A stretch of 64,000 nt of DNA from Crossaster papposus (taxonomy: Eukaryota > Echinodermata > Asteroidea > Velatida > Solasteridae), in contig JBAIAA010000412.1 of NCBI GenBank assembly GCA_037893245.1, positions 1,488,001 through 1,552,000 on the forward strand, written 5' to 3'. Under the pieces are notes generated by a model. That model ran no database searches and had not been told where the DNA came from. It saw only the letters and a list, made by a program, of their open reading frames with translations. Of this stretch, positions 51,701 through 57,700 are shown piece by piece. A program made the position numbers and the translations under genes. Positions within the stretch are counted from its first letter, which is position 1; each line of letters starts with the position of its first letter.

Positions 51701-54700
51701 ACTCTGAACAGTCGTTCCTAGTTCCCAGCTCCCGACAAGAAACCAGACAAGTCTCTTGTTGAGTCACACACACACATCACCTGTACTTACCATGATCCCA
51801 GTTGCAAGGTCCCTATTCTTAAATCAGGAGCAGAGAGTGACTTCCGTCGCGACCAACTGCTTTTCATTTCAAAGAACTAAACTGCTGCAACTAGTTTTGA
51901 CAAGTGTATGCATGTAAGTCCTTAAAACATGCCAACATTTTACCCCTAGTTTTTTATTTTTTTTTATCAGATCCCATATTCACATAAATTTACACAACTT
52001 TTAAGATTCACACTGTTGGTCCTGTAGACATTAACAAACACAACGGTTCACCAACCATCAACAAGTGTAACTTTGTGTATGACTGATGATCACCTACAAT
52101 CTAAAGAGGAAAAAATGTATTATCTGATGATTAAAACACTCCAGATTCTACAGTCTTTGAGTTTACAATGACTCCCGATCACTGAAATGCAAACAACTCC
52201 TGAAAGCTAAACGTAAATTCTTTAAACAAAACAAACGGGAAGTAAACTTGCTTTAATAAATACGGTGTTCGATGACGTATATATATGTAGAACCACCAAC
52301 TTGTCCATTGTTACAAACAAACAAAAAACACCTTACCGCAACTAGTACACAACAATGGTTTCCATTTTAATGGTAAATGCTTTTAATCCCAAAGGCAGAG
52401 GGGGACGGAGTGGGGGAAAAACCATCACAATTTTGCAAGAAAATCTAAGTTCTTAAACTGGAATAGTCCCCCCCCCAAAAAAAAAAAAAAAATTGACACA
52501 ATTGAGTTCGTGTTTTTGATTAATGGCGCCATCTAAACAAAAGGTGGGATTAGTATGGGGGGAAACACGGAGGGAACACGGTTTACACAAAGGGAAACAA
52601 ACTGAAAGAAAGAAAAAAATCATGATAAGTCTGCATATGACAAGACAAACAATCAATCTACATGTACCTGAATAAACCACTGAATGAAACCAAATGCATA
52701 AACAAACTAAAAATAACCTGTTTACCTGTTATGTGTACCCCATCTGACAGCACTGCACAACAGTAATGCATGATATTTGAGCAAGGAACTTGATTAGCTT
52801 AACAAAACCCTATTCACAGTGAATTATATACAGAACAATACAGAATTTAGAACCGTTTCGGTAATGCTTTTTCAAAAGTTCCTTCTTGCGTGAAAACCAA
52901 CAACGACCTATTACGGTACTGCATGAATCCACATGTAACAATGTGCAAGTCATTATTAAAGTGAATGGTTATATTCCGTCACTATTTTTCCGCAAATTCT
53001 GTGAATGAAGTATTCTACATGTCAAGAATAGTTTCATTAATAGAAAAAAGAAAAAAGGTTTCCTTGAACATTTCTTAACATAAAAGGCCCATTTTCTACT
53101 ACTGCTAACAAATAGGTGTTGTTGTTTTTTCACGATTTCGCCCATCACAAGGCCGAAGGTCACTCGAGGTGTGGGCTATACAGAGAAAAGTGTGGAAGAA
53201 CCAGCCCCTCACACTGAAACAGCAGGACTAGGGTTGGGATGGGTAGGGTAACTTGTCCACAGCAAGGCATTCATAATGCCTCTACCCATATTATGTGTAG
53301 AAGTGTCCTAGCCAAGGCCGGGCTCAAACCCCCAACCTGCATAACTACTGGGTTAAAACTACAAATCAAAACCACAAACTCAATTGTGTCAATTTGGTGG
53401 TGGTGGGGGGGGGGGGGGGGGGGGGGGGGCTATTTCAGTTTAGAACTCCGATTTTCTGGCAAAATTGTAATTGTTTTTTCCAAACCCCGTCCCCCTCTGC
53501 TTTTGGGCTTGAAAGTATTCACCAATAAAATGGAAACCACTGTTGCATTCTAGTTGGGGGAAGGTTGTTTTTTTTAGTTTGTACAAATGGACAAGTTGGT
53601 GGCCCAACAGACCACAATTTGAATGCTCCAGACCACTAGGCCAAGGCACTTCATTGTGTCCGAACATAGGTTGGCTCTGGTTTGAAATTACATACCAGTC
53701 TATGTTAGTGGCTGCAGCCACTTACTATAGACTATGTTAGTGGCTGCAGCCACTTACTATAGACTGGTGTGTAAGTTCAAGCTGTAGCCAGGTAATTTGG
53801 ACACAGCTGCAGATGCAGAGGATAATCAGGCAATATGTCATGTAATGTAAATTGCCTATGACTGTTGTTTTATTGGTGTTTTTTTTGCCTAGCTCGTGAT
53901 TTTGCTATGTAATGTTCTTTTTAAAGATCAATGTAATCTGTCTAGGCAACAGTCAGGATTTGAGCCAAGAAAGCCCTTGGCATTACTATCGACTCCTGGA
54001 AAGGTCAACCGGCCAGCTCTCAGCTGGGTACTGAAGTATAGAATGTACATGATGTACGTATAGTGTGTACAACCTAGCTGTATTTTAGGTACTAGGATTG
54101 CTGCGATGGGCCAAAACCATCTCTTTTTTTTAGGATGAACAAGTGCGAAGAATCATCAAGTGTGGTATTTCAAAAGGGCACGATGATATGGGTCCAGGGT
54201 CATTTACAGTAGAATAATGAAACACATATGAACTTGCAAGAAGACGGTCGCATGACTGTCGCACGACATTGAAGCGTTGAGCGATATAAAACTAAATTTA
54301 CTTTAAAATACAACACCCAAATCCATCAATTCCTGATAATTCAAGCAATTACCAATGGTGTATCCTACCTTTAAAACACCAACACTTTTGCTCCGTTTTT
54401 AAGTGATGGATGAGCAGGTATACATGTCCATATAGTAAAAAGGTTTAGAGTTTGTTTCTGTTAAGGACATCGAGATCAGGTAAAGATTTTTTGGGAGTGT
54501 GACCTGGACCAACTTGTGAACCCCACCTGTTCTGTATGTACAATATAAAGCTCAACGTACCCCCTAACGAAATAACTTTCACTTTTACGTCATACAGGAG
54601 ATCTAAAAAAAGCAATGACACTACAAATAATTTTAGTTCAGTGTATACGACGTTAGGGCAAGGTCATTTTTAACGATGGGAACAAGAGGCTTTGGGGAAA

Positions 54701-57700
54701 GAGAGTGTTAGGGAGAGATGGGGGCAGTTCTAGCATCACCCAATGTCCAAGGTACCTTCACAATTCAGTGAATAGGGTTAAATTGTCGGCAGGTACAAAA
54801 AGAAATGAACGACGTCAGACACAAAAAGTGCTGGGACGAAATGCTGCAACTCGGTCAATGTGCAAGGGTCAAATTTCCAGAGTTGCAGTCAAGTCCAGTC
54901 ACAAGTCTTTTCATACAAAAATTCAGTCACGAGTAAACTGAACGAACAACGAGGAAGGAATGCTTTTGTCAAAGCTCATTTTAATAGCTTGCGATTGGAA
55001 TTGGGACTGGAGGACTTGTGATGGAATCGATGACATCCCTGTAAAATTTCTTCACAAGCTTTAAATGCACTGGATCACGGACTACCCCCCCAAAAAATCA
55101 AATAACTTAGCAGATTCATTTTTGTCTGGACAAATTTCAGTCCCTATTTTTAGTCAAGCCATTAGTGGTTTTAACACAAATTGGTGAGAGTTTGGACGAA
55201 GCCAGTGAATTAACTCTTTGTAACCTCAACGGTCACAAAAAGAAAGTTGGTCGAGACCAATGCGTCTTTCAAACGAAGATAGCAGAAAGTAGTATTTCTC
55301 AAGAGGCTGCTTCATTGTATTCAATCCTTCCAAGTTTATTATGGAAACAGGGATGTGACACATGAAGCTTCCATATTGTCCGGTACTTACCACATGGGCT
55401 GGCTCAGCTTAGAATACCAACTAGTGGTTACTCTTTGCCGAACCTCCGGAACATCGTACTTTACTTGTCCAAAGTGCATGTTATCCGGAACAGAGCTCCT
55501 TTTGGGTTTGTTCTTGTCTTCAATATAGTATTCCTCTTCCATGTTAAGATGGTAATTTCAGGAAAAGTTCAGAAATCAAAGTCTCACAAGACCAAATGGA
55601 AACAATCTGGGCAGAGGCACATCAACTGTTCGGGATTCAAGAAAAACTTTTCCTAATTCTCAACTTCATCCGACTTAAAAAGTACACTTTGGAAGAACTT
55701 TGAAACTGCAAATCACAACTCAACGAAGGAACTGAACAATGTGTTATCAATAGCAAAATAACAAAGGTACCTGTATCAACAACAAAAAACTGTACATGAA
55801 CTTTGCACTGTTTATAAGTCCTTCGTTAAATGTTTGCTCATGTACATAAAATCCCAAACAACTCCATTGTTATAGACTCGATCAAACATTAATCACTATA
55901 ATTTCTCATCTTTAGTTTTGACACTATAATCATTGGTATTTCAAAAACAAGCGAATCTCGAAACACAGATCTTGCTCTGTAAAGATCATTTTGAAACTGG
56001 AAAGCTTTGGGTATTCCCAGTTTTATATTTACACCCAATCCCCCATGTCAAAATTTTCCATTTACAATTGTTGGCATGTAAAGAATAGTAACAATACCTG
56101 TACAGTCTTTTGTGACCAAACAAATTCTGACAATGAAAGATTTACAGTACTACGGGACAATTTTGTGCAAAAGTGAAGGCCAAGCCAAGTGGAAATACCC
56201 TAATTGACTGTATACAGGGGAATCACGGCACCTGATGTGATGTAAAAAGTGGAATTTTGTATCAATTTTAAATCCTGACTATTTTCAAACACATTGAATT
56301 CGTCTGAAAAGAAGTCAAGGAACCAGACTTCACAAAGAGCACTTTCTTTGTTCTTGGTTTTTCGAGCTTTAGTATAAACACAAACACTTTAAATCCACAT
56401 TTATGAAATTTACAGCAAAAGCGATGGTGTATACTACCTTTTTAACAAAAACATGTTTTTGAGGCACTAAAATCAGGGATTTTTGATAGTAATTTTGAAA
56501 CCTTTTTATAAAAGGTAGATACACCATTGGAAATTGCTTGAATATCAGGAATGGGTGGATTTGGGGGTTGTATTTTATAGTAAATATTGTTTAACTTACC
56601 CGTCTAAAGTTTTACAATCATGGATGCCGAGAAAAAAAGCAAGACAAATGGCGTTTATTTTTAACCAGTGTTGGGCAGTTTTGTTATGTATGTTTCTTTA
56701 TGAAAAATATCAAGCGCAATCGAGGATCATCGAGCGCAATTATTTTGCTGGATGCCCCAAATTATTCTTTACTTTCAAATAAGTGAGACATTAATCAAGA
56801 TAATACGTAAGATAATTTAGATATTTATAAATGGTGTACATTTATCCTACCTTTAACATGCAAAATGCAAGCGTTCTGAGTTATTTTTGTGTTTAGAGCT
56901 TCTCAAACGCCACAATATTACTGTATACATTTTGAAGATAAGTTTTTGTCTTCAGTATAGGCTCATTTTCCATTGGAATTTATGTTCTATCCAGAGGGCA
57001 CACTGTTACCGTCATGCTGTTACCTTGCATCAACTTATTTGTTGGAACACATTGATTTGAACCATAATGATTTAAATTGTTCAATGTGATGTATCGCTGG
57101 ATACCTAATAATGTATACAGACTACAGGGTGTCTAAACAAAATGCAAACAAAATATAACGCAATGCCACACGTAGAAGGTTTAAAGGTACATGTAGGATA
57201 CACCATTTGCAGATATCAAAAATATTTACTACCGAATTATTAAGAAATATCTTACTCATTTGAAAGTAAATGTTGATTCTAGGCATCCAGCAAAATGATT
57301 GCGCTAGATATCCTGTAATTATTCGGAAAAACATAATTTTATAATGAAAAATTCGCGATCGCCAGACGGCAATCTTGAAAAAACAAAGATAACATAAGAA
57401 TAACTTCTCGACGCCGGTTGCAAACAAACGCTGTTTTTCGTGCTTTTCTTGGCATCCATGATTGTAAAACTTCGGACAGCTCAGTTAAACGATATTTACT
57501 TCAAAATACAACCCTCAAAATCTACTCATTCGTGATAATTCACGCAATGACCAATGGTGTATCCTACCTTTAACCACCATAGATAATATAGATATGGTTT
57601 GAAAGATACACATTTCCACTTTAAAATGAGACATCAAACGTCCAAATCTGATAACGTTTGACAGAGTTACAAGTAATTTTTCAAGGGAGGTCAAATTGAC

